Assembly (NCBI RefSeq): GCF_030936135.1
Contig: NW_026776913.1
Coordinates: 1,364,001-1,428,000, forward strand
Length of the DNA stretch: 64,000 nt
Origin: Gavia stellata
Lineage: Eukaryota > Chordata > Aves > Gaviiformes > Gaviidae
Direction: 5' to 3'
Part shown: positions 46,748 to 58,739 of the stretch, piece by piece
Numbering within the stretch: position 1 is the stretch's first letter
Layout of the letters: every line of letters starts with the position of its first letter
Notes under the pieces: model-generated
What the model was told of the DNA's origin: nothing
Databases searched by the model: none
Seen by the model: the letters and a program-made list of their open reading frames with translations, nothing else
Made by a program: the position numbers and the translations under genes

Positions 46748-47665
46748 TCATCCAGTCATCAGTTTCCACACTGCATCCTTGAGCTCCTGGTTCCTCATGC
46801 TGTAGATGAGGGGGTTCACTGCTGGAGGCACCACCGAGTACAGAAACGACACCAGCAGGTTCAGGGATGGGGAGGAGATGGAGGGGGGCTTCAGGTAGGC
46901 AAACACGGCAGTGCAAATTAAGAGGGAGACCACAGCCAGGTGAGGGAGGCACGTGGAAAAGGCTTTATGTGGTCCCTGCTCAGAGGGGATCCTCAGCACA
47001 GCCCTCAAGATCTCCACGTAGGACAGCACAATGAAAAGAAAACAAAGAAAAGAAAAAAATAAAGTAAAAACAAGAAGCCCAACTTCCCTGAGGTAAGCAT
47101 CTGAGCAGGAGAGATTTACAATCTGTGGGATTTCACAGAAGAACTGGTCCACAGCATTGCCTTGGCAGAGTGGTAGTGAAAATGTATTGGCCGTATGCAG
47201 CAGAGAAGTGAGCAACCCACTGCCCCAGGCAGCTGCTGCCATGTGGACACAAGCTCTGCTGCCCAGGAGGGTCCCGTAGTGCAGGGGTTTGCAGATGGCA
47301 ATGTAGCGGTCGTAGGACATGAAAGTGAGAAGGTAAAACTCTGCTGACGTGAAAAAGAGAAACAGAAATACTTGAGCAGCACATCCTGCATAGGAAATGG
47401 CCCTGGTGTCCCAGAGGGAATTGGCCATGGCTTTGGGGACAGTGGTGGAGATGGAGCCCAGGTCGAGGAGGGAGAGATTGAGGAGGAAGAAGTACATGGG
47501 GCTGTGGAGGTGGTGGTCGCAGACTATGGTGGTGATGATGAGGCCATTGCCCAGGAGGGCAGCCAGGTAGATGCCCAGGAAGAGGCAGAAGTGCAAGAGC
47601 TGCAGCTCCCGCGTGTCTGCGAATGCCAGAAGGAGGAACTGGGTGATGGAGCTGCTGTTGGACAT
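46748..47665 (-). CDS. OR14-like: OR14-like olfactory receptor, intact (OR3)
   Basis: A complete odorant GPCR of 305 residues in the right palindrome arm and the mirror partner of OR2. It has NSS at 3-5, LLGNGLII, HSPMYFFLLNLSLLDL, C95 and C177, MSYDRYIAIC (A to S in the usual MAYDRY), KAFSTCLPHL and NPLIYSMRNQELKDAV. It stops right after KLMTG, so its cytoplasmic tail is short but normal for the group. About 15% of residues differ from OR2, densest in TM3, TM4 to loop 2 and TM5 (GLLVFTLFFSFLCFLF versus GFIVVSACFAFGCFVF). The ATG is fixed by the shared MSNSSS start and the splice acceptor 23 nt upstream. No defect is seen. Confidence 0.95.
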   Translation of the reverse strand: MSNSSSITQFLLLAFADTRELQLLHFCLFLGIYLAALLGNGLIITTIVCDHHLHSPMYFFLLNLSLLDLGSISTTVPKAMANSLWDTRAISYAGCAAQVFLFLFFTSAEFYLLTFMSYDRYIAICKPLHYGTLLGSRACVHMAAAAWGSGLLTSLLHTANTFSLPLCQGNAVDQFFCEIPQIVNLSCSDAYLREVGLLVFTLFFSFLCFLFIVLSYVEILRAVLRIPSEQGPHKAFSTCLPHLAVVSLLICTAVFAYLKPPSISSPSLNLLVSFLYSVVPPAVNPLIYSMRNQELKDAVWKLMTG

Positions 47666-47763
47666 TGGCTATTTCTTAGTATGGGGCTCTGTGCACAAAA
47701 GGAAAAGACAGGAAGAATTAGGACATATTTCTCTGAGAAAAGCCACTCCAATTTTCACAAAAA

Positions 47764-47791
47764 CACCACCACCACCACCACCCCCCCCCCC
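47764..47791 (+). repeat. (ACC)n and poly-C microsatellite
   Basis: A run of ACC units followed by about ten C, present only in the right arm. The left arm has just a short G run at the matching place. It sits about 75 nt from the OR3 splice acceptor, on the intron side. Confidence 0.85.
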
Positions 47792-49082
47792 AGTTGGAAT
47801 GCATTTCCTTTCTCCCGTTTGTGCTGGCTGAGTGTGCTGTGAGGAGCAGGAGCTCTGCCCTTCTGCTGCTGAGGAGTCGGCTTTGCTCTGCTGCAGTGGG
47901 TACATGGGAGCTGACTTGTGACAGCTCCAATGTTCACAGGGGATGTAAAATGTAATCCACCTTTCATGGAAAAATTCAATATCTGCACTCATGTCTCAGA
48001 GGAACGTGGGCTGTGGCAGAGAGGCTTGGCATGTCTTTTTAATAATTTTGCCTGTGTTTTCTCACAGAGCTGCAGTATCCATCAGTCCCATTCCCATCTG
48101 CCCTGTGTTTTCATTTTGCTGCCTTGAAGATGCCTTCACACACAAATTACTCTTTTAAAAAAAACCCCAAACCTGGACTCTGATGAGACCAGAGGAATCC
48201 TGTTTCAAAGGACAGCTCTGAAAACTCTTCTCCAGCCCAGCCCAGAGGTGGAGGTGTGATGGAGAGGGCAGGACACGACCCCTCCCAGAGAGAAGCAACT
48301 GACTCTGCGAGGAGAGTGCCGACCCCCAAGGAAAGGCTCCGCACTCCCAAGGATCCCACAGCAGAGCTGTGCCTTTCTGGGGGGCAGCTTGCAAGCCCTG
48401 CAGGACAGGCAAAGCAGAGACTCGGGGGTCCCTCCGATGGGAGGTTCTACAGAGAGAGTCAGCTCATTGCCCCGCAGACAGTGCCCAGCAGACATCTGCA
48501 GGGAAACACAGAAAGAGAGCTGCCTGAGCGCACCCTCCCCCTGTGCTCCTTTGCAGTGTCCTCCCAACCCCGTCCCTGTCTCTGCTGCCTGCAGCTGTCC
48601 CTGCCAGGAGCTGGTTCTCTGTCCCCTGTGTCTCCTCCCTGGCAGTGCTCACAGAGCCCATCCCACCCGCTGCCTGCTCAGCTCTGCCCTGCAGAGCCCT
48701 CCCTGCAGCAGGACACTGCCCAGGGGCATCTCTGGGTGTGCAGGCTCTGAGGGGAACATCAGACCAACCCTGGCGAGGCTGGAAAAGTGACCAGGAACAG
48801 AGGAACAGACTTGGAATTTCAGTGCCTCCTCCGGAAATGAGAGATTAATTTCTATGTGGCATCGCCCACCCAGACAACCCAGAGGAGAAGAGTGAAAGAC
48901 CAGGATCCTTCCCTTTCAGGCAGCCCCTGCCTTGCTGTGCTTCCTGAAAAGTCTCCTGGGAAGATCCTGCAGTGATGTGGAGCTGTGAGCAGCCCTGACC
49001 CACACAGCACCCTCTCAACAGCAGAAGCACCCTGCCATTGCACTGGTCTCTCCTTCCACCCCCAGCTTCTCCCCACAGCGCC

Positions 49083-49268
49083 GTGGGGAGCTCCCCGGGC
49101 AGGCTGAGTGCTGACCCTGGCAGGCGGCAGAGTCCCTGCCCCAGCACCCAGCCCCGGGGGTGCAGGGACCCTGCTCGGAAGGACAGCCCTGGGCACCCCT
49201 GGCTGCACACCCACCTTCACACCCTGCAGCCGTCCCTGGCAGAAGGCAGCCCTCATGCCCTGTCCCTC
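49083..49268 (-). promoter_or_regulatory. 186-bp GC-rich conserved block, OR3 copy
   Basis: It is identical to the OR1 and OR2 copies and lies 1,418 nt upstream of the OR3 ATG. Flanks are also near-identical to OR1 and OR2 for about 100 bp on the gene-proximal side. Confidence 0.6.
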
Positions 49269-49432
49269 TGATGGTGCAGCAGGGAAGCCCTGCTCTGGGG
49301 CACCTCCTCCTCCTCTACACTGGAGAACCTGTGGCAGTTCTTCCTAAAAGGTCTCAGAGTTTGTGGGATGTGCCATCATTAGGAGATCTGTCCGTGAACT
49401 ATACCTAAATTGCTCTTTAGCCAGAGACTTAC

Positions 49433-49659
49433 CGTGTCAAGGGCTGTGAAGATTTCTCCTCCAGTGAGCTCGCCTCTGTCCTCCCACCCCAGACTGCCTT
49501 TAACCTCTCTCTGCCTCACTCCTCTCCCCTCGGTGCCTGCAGGCAGTGCCCTCAGCCCTGCTGCGCTTTGCAGAGGAGCTGCTCCTGGGCAGAGCTGTCT
49601 CTCCTCAGTGCTGCCCGCTTGCCATGAGCTCCCTCCATCCCAGGAGCCCGGCCCAGCTC
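49433..49659 (-). other. Candidate non-coding 5' exon of OR3
   Basis: On the minus strand it ends CTTGACACG before GTAAGT, like OR2. Conservation with OR2 is near complete across the segment, and with OR1 and OR4 it is clear in the distal part. Confidence 0.55.
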
Positions 49660-52600
49660 AGCAGCAGAGGAGCAGCCCAAGGCGGCACTTTCTCTGCCCC
49701 TCGGGGCTCCCCCCAGGGGTCCCTGGGGCTCCAGGGGAACCTGCTGTGAAACAGGCTGGAGCAATCACTGAGGTTCCCTCCCGCAGCTGGGGAGAGACAC
49801 TTCTTCCCAGCACTGACATTTCCCTGCTGAGAGACAGAGTCACGCCTAAATATCACCTTTTCTTGGCCCATCTTTAGACAGGACAGCCAGACAGGGACAG
49901 GCAGGGATCTCCTTTACCCCTGCTGAGGGAAGGGATGCAGCTGAGCCCGACAAGGCATCTCATCCTGGGTTTGGAGTGCTGGGGCTGGAAGGGCACTCAG
50001 CTCCCTCCCATGCACACCACAGACCCACAGCAGGTGGGATTCCTCCTGCCCCCCTTCAGGTGGACACACAATAGGCACCTGCATGTGAGCTCCTGCTCTC
50101 AGCTCCCATGGTAATTAATGGAGCTGGAGGCCAGGAGTGAGCTGTTCAGATGCAGTTGTCTGGTGACATCTGAGGTGCCAGAGGTGGTCAAAGATGTGTG
50201 CCGGTAATAGAGACAGACTGAAGATACGTGCAGGCTGATGTAGAGACAGGCCAACATCTGGGGCATCTTCTTGGAGGCTCTTGGGAATTTCCTTTGGCCA
50301 ACTGAAAGGACAGCTGCTGCCCAAATTAAGGGCAACTGAACCTGTCCCTACTCGTTATGTTCAGCTCAGCCTATAGAGATATTCATAGGATGGAATGCAG
50401 TCGTATGCCATAGGGAGAGCTCAGTCTCTTTCTTCCTCTCCTCCAGGTGCTGGATTCACTAGACCTTCACTGAGTGTATTGGCAGCTGTTTCGTGTTCAT
50501 CCCCACATTGTGGTACAGAATTCAAGGCAGCTGCTCAATGTAAGGTTCAAATCCAGGCACACAGAGCTACATGAGATGCCAGGGCTGGCAAGAAAATCAC
50601 AGGACCACCAGGAAAGCAATTCCCATTCAGGGTGGGTGCGTGACAAGACACCCCAGTTGGCGGCATTGCAGAGAATGTGATTTAGTGCCTGTGTGCCATT
50701 GCTGTTGCCATCACTCAGAGGCATCAGTTATCAGATGTTATCAGAGAGGCAACGTCTGCCCCTTCTCTGCCCAACAGCTGCAGGCATTGCGTGAACACAA
50801 AGCACATCACACAGGGATCTGTACTGACTCCCTTGATGATACAGTCCAGGAACAGAACAATCCTTTTCTCACTGTGCTTGCACACATCTTGTCTTCAAAG
50901 ACAGCATCCTCCAACCACAGCAATGGTCCATATCAAAACTCAATTGACACTCAACAGGGAATTCAAGGGCACCAAGATGAGCTGTTGCTGTTTCAGGAAG
51001 AGTTAAGGAAGAGACTGAGAGAGTGTGGAACCACTTCTAAGTTTAGTAAGAGTAGGTGTAGACAGATCTGAGATGCTCTGTGTCCCCTTTGCCTCAGTTT
51101 CCACCAGCAAGGTCTCCCAGGCCTTTGTGCTTTGAGGCAGGGCTCTGGAGGAGAACAACCAGCTGTGAATGGGGATGAAGCCAGGGGTTACCTGAGCAAA
51201 CCGCACACCTACCAGTCCATTGGACCGTAGGGGCTGCATCCAAGTGTGCTGGGAGAGTTCTTCACCAGTAGATCCTGGTCCATGATGATCCCAGTAAGGA
51301 AGGTACTCAGACTCTGTGAGGTATCATTTAAAATGCAGTGAGGGCTAAGATTATAAAGAGAGAATAGTATAGGTAATCTTTTATCTAGTTAGGTGGTGGG
51401 ATGCCTAGGTGGTGTAGCATCAGATGGGACTCCCAGCCATGCGCAGCACGCCATGCAGACCCCATCCAGAGAAAAGAGTCTCCTGTTTTGGTCAATCAAA
51501 CTCTTACTGTATTCCCTTAAGTGGAAACGACTCTATTCCTCTTCTCCACAGTCAGTCAGAAATGATGTTCTCATGAGACCTTCCTGCTGCATTGTCAGAC
51601 AGAGACAAGGCCATGCAGGTGCCATGATGGCCGGTACCGAGTGGGAGCTGCCCGCAGGCTGCACTGTGACAAGGAGCTGCCGAGGTTGTCCTGTGCCCAA
51701 GGGATCTCTGCAGCACAGTACAGGTGTGGAGGCCACGCTGTACACGCAGCACAGCATAGCACTAATTGCTCGGTGGACGATGGTCTTCTGGTCAGGACCA
51801 GTGATCAGGTTTCCCTGGGAGAAGTCTGCGCTCCACCCCGGTGCCACGGCTGAGGTGCTGCAGCCCAAAGGTGCATGGCCAGGAGGAGCTGGAGCACAGG
51901 CAGGAGGAGCTGAAGCCCCAGGACGTGTCACTCTACTGTGATGGTTTGGGATTAAATGAGAAGTGGTGGCACAGCTTGCTGAGCTGGGGTGCTGCAGTGG
52001 AGGGATACAGGCTCTGATGGAGAAGGTGACAGGGAGGACAAGAATTGGGGGGAAGCACCCTGTGTGAAGGAAGAGCTAGGATATATGGAGCTCCTCTATG
52101 AGATGGGCCACAGGTTGGGCCAGCTTCTGTGAGTGAGGATGAGAAGAGAAGTCAGTAAGGGTGACATGGTCTCGGCACTCATAGCCTACTTTGTCAGGGA
52201 GAGGAAACAGCAAAAGTCCTCTCTCAGCAAGCCGAGGAAGTCTCCAGGTTAAGCAGCAGGTTCCTGTGGGGGACTGTAAGCGCCCTGGCATTCCCTGGCC
52301 AGGCAAAGCGACAGGATGCCGGCAGCCTGGAAGCTCCTGGGACAAGTTCCTAACAGAGCTGCCAGGTAGGGACAACAAGGGGGATGCTCACCTGGAGCCG
52401 GTACTGGTAAACAAGGAAATAGTGGGGTCCCAGGTGTCAAAGGAAGGCCAGCAGCAGAGCACAGGCTGGTGGACTCCAGAGGAGAAGACTTTGATGTACG
52501 GGGGGACTGATCCAGGTGGTGCCATGGGAAGAAGCTCTGAAGGGGGAAGGAGCTCAGGAAATGTGATAGGCCTTGCAGGACAGCCTCTCCCGAGCACAAG

Positions 52601-52669
52601 AAGGTTCTCTCTGAATACCTATGGAAAGGAAACATTCATATGTTGGCCAGCATTGCTCTGATGGCCAAG

Positions 52670-52946
52670 AGCATCCCGGCTTGTATCAGAAATAGTGTTG
52701 CCGGCAGTACTAGGGAAGTGATTGTCGCCCTGTAGAGAGGTGGGTGCTGGTCTCTTTTCCTCAAATGACAAGGGAATGGACAAGAGGAAACAGCCACAAG
52801 TTCTGCCATGGGATTCTTAGAGTGTGGTTGAGGCGCTGAGGGACATGGTTTAGTGGTGGACTTAGCAGGGTTAGGTTTACAGTTGGACTTGATGATCTTA
52901 AAGGTCTTTTCCAACCTAAACCATTCTATGAATCGATGATTCTATG
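52670..52946 (+). mobile_element. CR1 LINE 3' part in the right arm
   Basis: It mirrors 25,527-25,945 and ends with GGTCTTTTCCAACCTAAACC and ATTCTATGAATCGATGATTC, the CR1 3' end. About 110 bp of ORF2 present in the left arm are missing here. Confidence 0.8.
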
Positions 52947-55093
52947 ATCCTTGTACAGAGTCTGCACATGAATGCCACGCACTGATGCCACCATTACAGA
53001 GAAGGAGACAAGGCATTTGACCAGGTTGTTGAACCCTGGAATCGGTATGCCATGCCTCCTGAGGTTCTCGCAAGCACCTAAGCTTTTGTGCAGAGGACTG
53101 TGAGTCCTCTTTAGGTGTCCTGCCTGTCTCCCGCCCCATGCTGTGCTTTAGGCTGTGAAGAGAATCAAAACCAACTTTATGACTAGGTTAGCTTAATTTT
53201 ACATGCTGAAATGCAGGGCAGATGAAGGGAACTCTGAGCTTCCAGGCTCTCTGCCGCCCAGTTAGGGCTTCAGAGAATGGAAATGCAGGTAATCCTCTTG
53301 TGCCAGTGTACACCACATCAAAATTTTGCCTTCCTTTGTACCTTTTAACTGACCTGGGATCTGCCCGTTGGCTGCCTATGATTAAAAAAGAAACTATTCT
53401 TCTCGTCCACCTCCCCCTCCTCAAAAAAGCAGCGAAAAAAGATATGGAGCATGGATTACTTAAGGACAATACTGTAATCTTTAAATTATAGGGGAGAGCA
53501 AAGGTAGTACAATGAATTCCAAAACATCCTTGAGAGCTTCCTTATTTTCACTTGTCTCCAAAGCTGAGCCTGATTAGGTCTTGAAAGGACTACCTCAAAT
53601 CTCTGCAACCCAAATCCCTCCAACCTTCTCTTAGCAAAGGTCTTTTAGCCCCGGACACTTCTGCCCATCACTACAGCACACTGTCCAATCTCTCTTTTTC
53701 AGCTGGGTGACATCAAGGTACTCCATTGCAACTCCATTCCCTACAAAAGTCTTCTCTCCACGCTGATCCCACTTGGATCATGCCATGTTATGTACGGCTC
53801 CATCCTCCTCTTGCAGAGCTCCATTGGATGGGCAGTTTTCCATTTCTTTCATGCCCATTCACCTTCACAACATTTTCTCTTGCATGCATACCACATATTG
53901 TCTGAAGCAGCACATTTACCGCCCACAGCTTCACTGTTTACCCACTGCAGGCTGAGATATTTCTCCTCTTGCAGCAGACATTGTGCAAAACTGCTCCATA
54001 TATGGAAACCCACTTCAATGCTGCATATTCATTTGGGCTAAAAAAAAGATAATGAAAATCTCCTGAGCTAGTTTCTCAAAGACACATGTTCAAAGCGGCA
54101 AAGCAGATTCAATACAGAAATGCTGAGAGCCAAGTTGCAAAGAGAGAGGGAAAAATAGGTGAAGACTCACAAATTTGTCCAGACTCAAATTCTCTGTCAG
54201 TCAAGAGCAAGTCCCACAGCCTGGGGGACGTTTTCATGAACTGACCCTCTGGGAAGTTTTGTTTCTTGGGCCTCTTGGCTCGAGCCTGTGGCATTCACAT
54301 TTCCAGGAAGAGGAAAAGTTGTGGTTCAGCTATCAGACTTTTGCCGTCCTGCCTGGAGATCCAGGAGAGTTGTGTCACACAACACCCAGTGTCATAGTGA
54401 AGATGGAGGCAGTGTGAATTGTAGTGGTTTGGACGCCAAGGAATTACATTGTTGGAGGGGAGTCAGAATATGAGAAGGAAAGAAGGGGGAAGTAATGATT
54501 TCTGTGTTAAAAAATGGGGAAACTGAGACCCAACTTGTGCATCTTTCCTCTGCGCAAGGATCTACTTTTTTTTTCAGAGGCGCTGACCCTATCAGAGTAG
54601 CTTTCACAGTTGTCCTCTGCTAGGAAGCCCAGAGAACAAGAGGGATGGGATTCATCTGCTTGGATTTAGACATGTCCAGTGGAAGGGCTTGATTCAGCTG
54701 CCCACTTCGCCCTGCCAATAGGGAGATGCCCTGAGGAATCCCAGACATGCAGGAATGCCACGCCTCAGCCTGGCTGGGTGACAGAAGAGAAAACAGCATG
54801 CTTAGAGTCAGTTTCCTCCCGCTCCTGGGCAGGTGTGGCATTTCAACAGCTCCCACTTGCAGGATCACAACTGGCTTTACTTTAAAGAAGGAAGAAAGCC
54901 AGGCAAGTTTTTTACACTCTTCAAGACCAGACCTATATTTCTTTAAGACACAAATTCCCTTCTCCCGCTTCTCATTCCACAACCAGTCCCAAGATTCTGC
55001 ACTTCTAAAGATATACCTGGTACACAAAAGAGGCACTTACGAGTGGTCCCCACCTGATCAAAAGAGATCCACCACCTGTTTATTCCTGGTGGA

Positions 55094-55425
55094 TCACAAC
55101 ATGTATGAGCTCTCAATGCAGGCCACAGTTTTTCTGAGTGCATTTCCAAGAGCCCCCTCATCCTCCCTGTTCCGCAGGCTGTAGAGGAGTGGATTGACCA
55201 GGGGCGTGAGGATGGTGTAGAAAAAGGAGAGGACTTCATGGAGCTGCCTCAGGGAGGCTGTCCTGGTGTCATGTAGACAAGGACGAGGGTGCCATAGAAA
55301 ACAGTCACCACGATGAGGTGAGAGGAGCGGGTGGAGAAGGCCTTCTGCCTCCCCATGGTGGTTGGGATCCTCAGGACTGCAGCTCTGATGCAGATGTAGG
55401 ATACAAGTGTGAGTCCAAATGGGAA
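55094..55425 (-). pseudogene. Olfactory receptor pseudogene fragment, TM5-TM7 (PsiOR-B2)
   Basis: The mirror copy of PsiOR-B1. It reads GLTLVSYICIRAAVLRI, KAFSTRSSHLIVVTVFYGT and SFFYTILTPLVNPLLYSLRN, here with the intact RN motif. It shares the frameshift between TM6 and TM7 and the missing N-terminal part, so both defects predate the inverted duplication. The 46-bp CR1-derived patch precedes it at 55,426-55,471. Confidence 0.85.
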
Positions 55426-57180
55426 GGCTCCACACACATGGGTGTGTCCCAGTGGGTGGCTCCCCAATTTGGCACAAGTCCCTGATGATTCCCTGTCTCA
55501 AACTTCATATCTTTATCGTGACTTGGAGATGGCCGAGGCAGTCACCTAGACAGCCCAGAGAGCTCCTGGAATGGAGGAGCCCTTTTACTCAGTCATTCAC
55601 CCCACCTACACTGGGGTGCGTTGTTCCTGAAGGTGCTTCCATGGGGAGGGTGCCTCAGATTCCCTGCTCGCTCTAAATCACATCCCATGTAGATGGCTGA
55701 GAGACAACTGTGAGAGAGCTGAGGGATTGAGATGGATCCCTAAGATACGAGCAAGATGGAGAAAGAGACAGCGAGAGATTAAGAGAGTTGAGAACATAAG
55801 GGACATGTCTTGGCACCCTGGCCCCATACACTCTGCCCCAACCTCTGCCTGTCCACTGAGGTGTGTGAGTGCCCATTAGCTTATGCCCCACAGCTCTGAC
55901 TGCACTGACCACCACGCTGCCTGTATCTGGGTTCAGCAGTGTCAAGGACACAGAGAGGGTATCTAAGGAAAGAGGAGCTGCAATGAGAAGACAGGCAGGA
56001 CAGGACTGTACCAAGACACGTGGTCTCCCTTCATAGCTGCCACTGTGCCAAGAGCCACTGGCACAAAATGGCAACACTGTGACAGGGATTAGAGAAGAGG
56101 AGAGGTTTCCTTTTAATTTTGGAGAGACTTTAAGGCACAGTTGTAACCCTCATGTCTTCAAAGGATGGCCCCGCTGAGCAAGAGTCCCTCCCTTCTGCAA
56201 ATGAGCACACGTTGCCCGGTATGTGGCTCAGGGCACTTGGCATTACCTATGGGAAAACTAAGCTGCCAAGTCTATGCTAAGTACAGTTCTCCTGAAGACC
56301 ACTGTAGGAGGAGATGATATCACCTTCTAGAGTGCTGATCCTTCCCTGCTATCAAAGGAGGCCAGAGAATGAACTCATCTTTTTAGACATTAAAGTTATA
56401 AAAGTCTATGTCTGAACAAGCTAATTCCACTGAATGTGCTGGATTAGCTGAAGTATTGGCTCTGGGAGCATTGTGTCAAGGAATGGACATTTATTTCACC
56501 AAACATGAGTGATCTGGAGACAGGTGCACTGTTATTCAAACCTACATTCCTGACCAATGTTCTAGATTGTGGACCAAATTAGAAGAGAGGTCATTCTCAA
56601 CAGTTCAACTGGACTGAATTTCAGGCATGCTTTTGTTCTGACCAGGAGGTTAAGTGATATGTAAGTGCCACTTTGCAGAGAAATAAAGCCGTCATTCTTC
56701 TCTTCATTGTGTTCCACCTATTTTCTGTCATTTCCTAAAGACTAAGAGGTTCAGCAAAGATCTGCCACCAAAATAATCGGGAAAACACATTTAGGAGCAT
56801 GGCAAAGTTGCATAAGAACTGGAGGAGGGTGAAGCTTGTTGAGAATTGGGTGTGCCATGGAGGGATGAAGTCCTCTGCTTGTTGCTTTCTGTCTTGGTTT
56901 GCACGCTTAGAAAATGCCACTGTGGTATTCACCAGGGTTTGTAAAGTGCTTGTAGGTCATTTGAAAGGCATTGCTATGCAGGGTCGTCTTACGATGACGT
57001 GTTGCAGAAGAGAGTCTGGTGTGATATTCGATTAAGGAGATCTTACACTGCTAAGAAAGAGAGGTCTCATTTCTGCAGATTCATCATAACCATGTGTTTG
57101 CCCTCCCCACCCCTCTCCCCTTTCAAAATCCACTTACGACACCTCTTCTGAGGTGGAAAAGCGGTTTCTGAAGATTATCA

Positions 57181-58570
57181 CAGAATCAGAGAATCACAGA
57201 ATCACTACGGTTGGAAAAGACCTGTAAGATCAAGTCCAACCTAAAAAAAAAAAACAAAAAAAAAACCCACCACACACCACACAACAACAACAAACCACAA
57301 CACACCAAAACCAACCCACCCAACACCACACAGCACCATGCCCATCAAGCTATATCCCACAATGGCACATCCACACGCTCCTTGAATACCTCCAGGGAGG
57401 GTGACTCTACCACCTCCCTGGGCAGCCTATTCCAATGTTTCACCACTCTCTCAGTAAAGAACTTTTTCCTAATATCCAGCCTGAACCTCCCCTGGCGCAA
57501 CTTGAGGCCATTTCCTCTAGTCCTGTCACTCGTCACTTGGGAGAAGAGACCAGCACCCACCTCTCTGCAACCCCCTTTCAGGTAGTTGTAGAGAGCGATG
57601 AGGTCTCCCCTCAGCCTCCTCTTCTCCAGGCTAAACAACCCCAGCTCCCTCAGCCGCTCCTCATCAGACTTGTGTTCCAGACCCCTCACCAGCTCCGTCG
57701 CCCTTCTCTGGACACACTCCAGCACCTCAATGTCCTTCTTGTAGTGAGGGGCCCAAAACTGAACACAGTATTCGAGGTGCGGCCTCACCAGAGCCGAGTA
57801 CAGAGGCATGATCACCTCCCTGCTCCTGCTGGCCACACCATTTCTGATACAGGCCAGGATGCTGTTGGCCTTCTTGGCCACCTGGGCACGCTGCTGGCTC
57901 ATATTCAGCCGTCTGTCAACCAGCACCCCCAGGTCCTTTTCTGCGGGGCAGCTTTCCAGCCACTCGTCCCCAAAGCTGTAGCGTCGCATGGGGTTGTTGT
58001 GACCCAAGTGCAGGACCCAGCACTTGCCCTTGTTAAACCGCATACAGTTGGTCTTGGCCCATCGACCCAGCTTGTCCAGATCCCTCTGCAGAGCCTTCCT
58101 ACTCTCCAGCAGATCAACACTCCCGCCCAACTTGGTGTTGTCTGCAAGCTTGCTGAGGGAGCACTCAATCCCCTCATCCAGATCGCCCATAAATATATGA
58201 AACAAGACCGGCCCCAAAATTGAGTCCTGAGGGACTCCGCTTGTGACCGGCTGCCAACTGGATTTCCTTTTATTCACCACAACTCTCTGGGCTCAGCCGT
58301 CCAGCCAGTTTTTTACCCAGCGAAGAGTGCACCTGTCTGAGCCACGAGTCGCCAGCTTCTCCAGGAGAATACTGTGGGGAACAGTATCAAAGGCTTTACT
58401 AAAGTCCAGGTAGACAACATCAACAGCCTTTCCCTCAGGTGGGTCACCTGGTCATAGAAGGAGATCAGGTTGGTCAAGCAGGACCTGCCTTTCATGAACC
58501 CGTGCTGGCTGGGCCGGATCCCTTGGTTGTCCTGCACATACCCTGTGAGCACCCTCAAGATATCTGCCAT
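57181..58570 (-). mobile_element. CR1 LINE, 1.4 kb, at the outer end of the right arm
   Basis: The minus-strand frame 58,280-57,345 gives 311 residues: [100 protein letters not shown]. The FADD box reads LADN (LADNTKLGG), so the second catalytic aspartate is gone. The RT start continues in other frames to 58,570 (SQHGFMKGRSCLTNLISFYD). The plus-strand start at 57,181 is the 3' end, with an expanded A/AC-rich tract at 57,241-57,340. Confidence 0.93.
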
Positions 58571-58730
58571 GGGATCAGTATCTGCAATGGCCTCCGCATC
58601 GGCAAAGGCATTTGTAATGCAGTCAGTGTCTGCAGCGGCTCCTACATCCCTTATTGTACCTGCACCTGACTTTGCATCAGCAGTGCTCTCTGCAGTGGTT
58701 TCTACAATGGCATCTACACAGGCTTGTGTA
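58571..58730 (+). repeat. Second degenerate 6-bp-phased array
   Basis: Units of the same GCATCTGCAATG type as at 37,180-37,325, same strand. Unit lengths by GC..TG boundaries are 18, 18, 30, 18, 30, 12, 12 and 12 bp. It lies directly between two CR1s. Confidence 0.7.
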
Positions 58731-58739
58731 GACCACCTG

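Larger units (their letters stand above)
47666..49432 (-). other. OR3 upstream intron with acceptor 23 nt before ATG
   Basis: The acceptor reads CTTTTGTGCACAG on the minus strand (AG at 47,690-47,689) and leaves 23 nt before the ATG. The candidate donor GTAAGT has its GT at 49,432-49,431. The implied intron of about 1.74 kb contains the 186-bp block and a microsatellite. Confidence 0.6.
45852..57180 (-). repeat. Right arm of the very large inverted duplication
   Basis: This is the inverted copy of 21,293-32,953. The inner end is CAGCTGGGGTGAGAGGCTAG (45,852) and the outer end is GATTATC at 57,180, where a CR1 3' end follows directly. Arm lengths differ by about 330 bp (11,329 versus 11,661) through small indels, including the shorter CR1 copy. 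Apart from OR3, PsiOR-B2 and the CR1 it holds no gene I recognise. 46,090-46,700 has only weak similarity to its partner. Confidence 0.93.
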
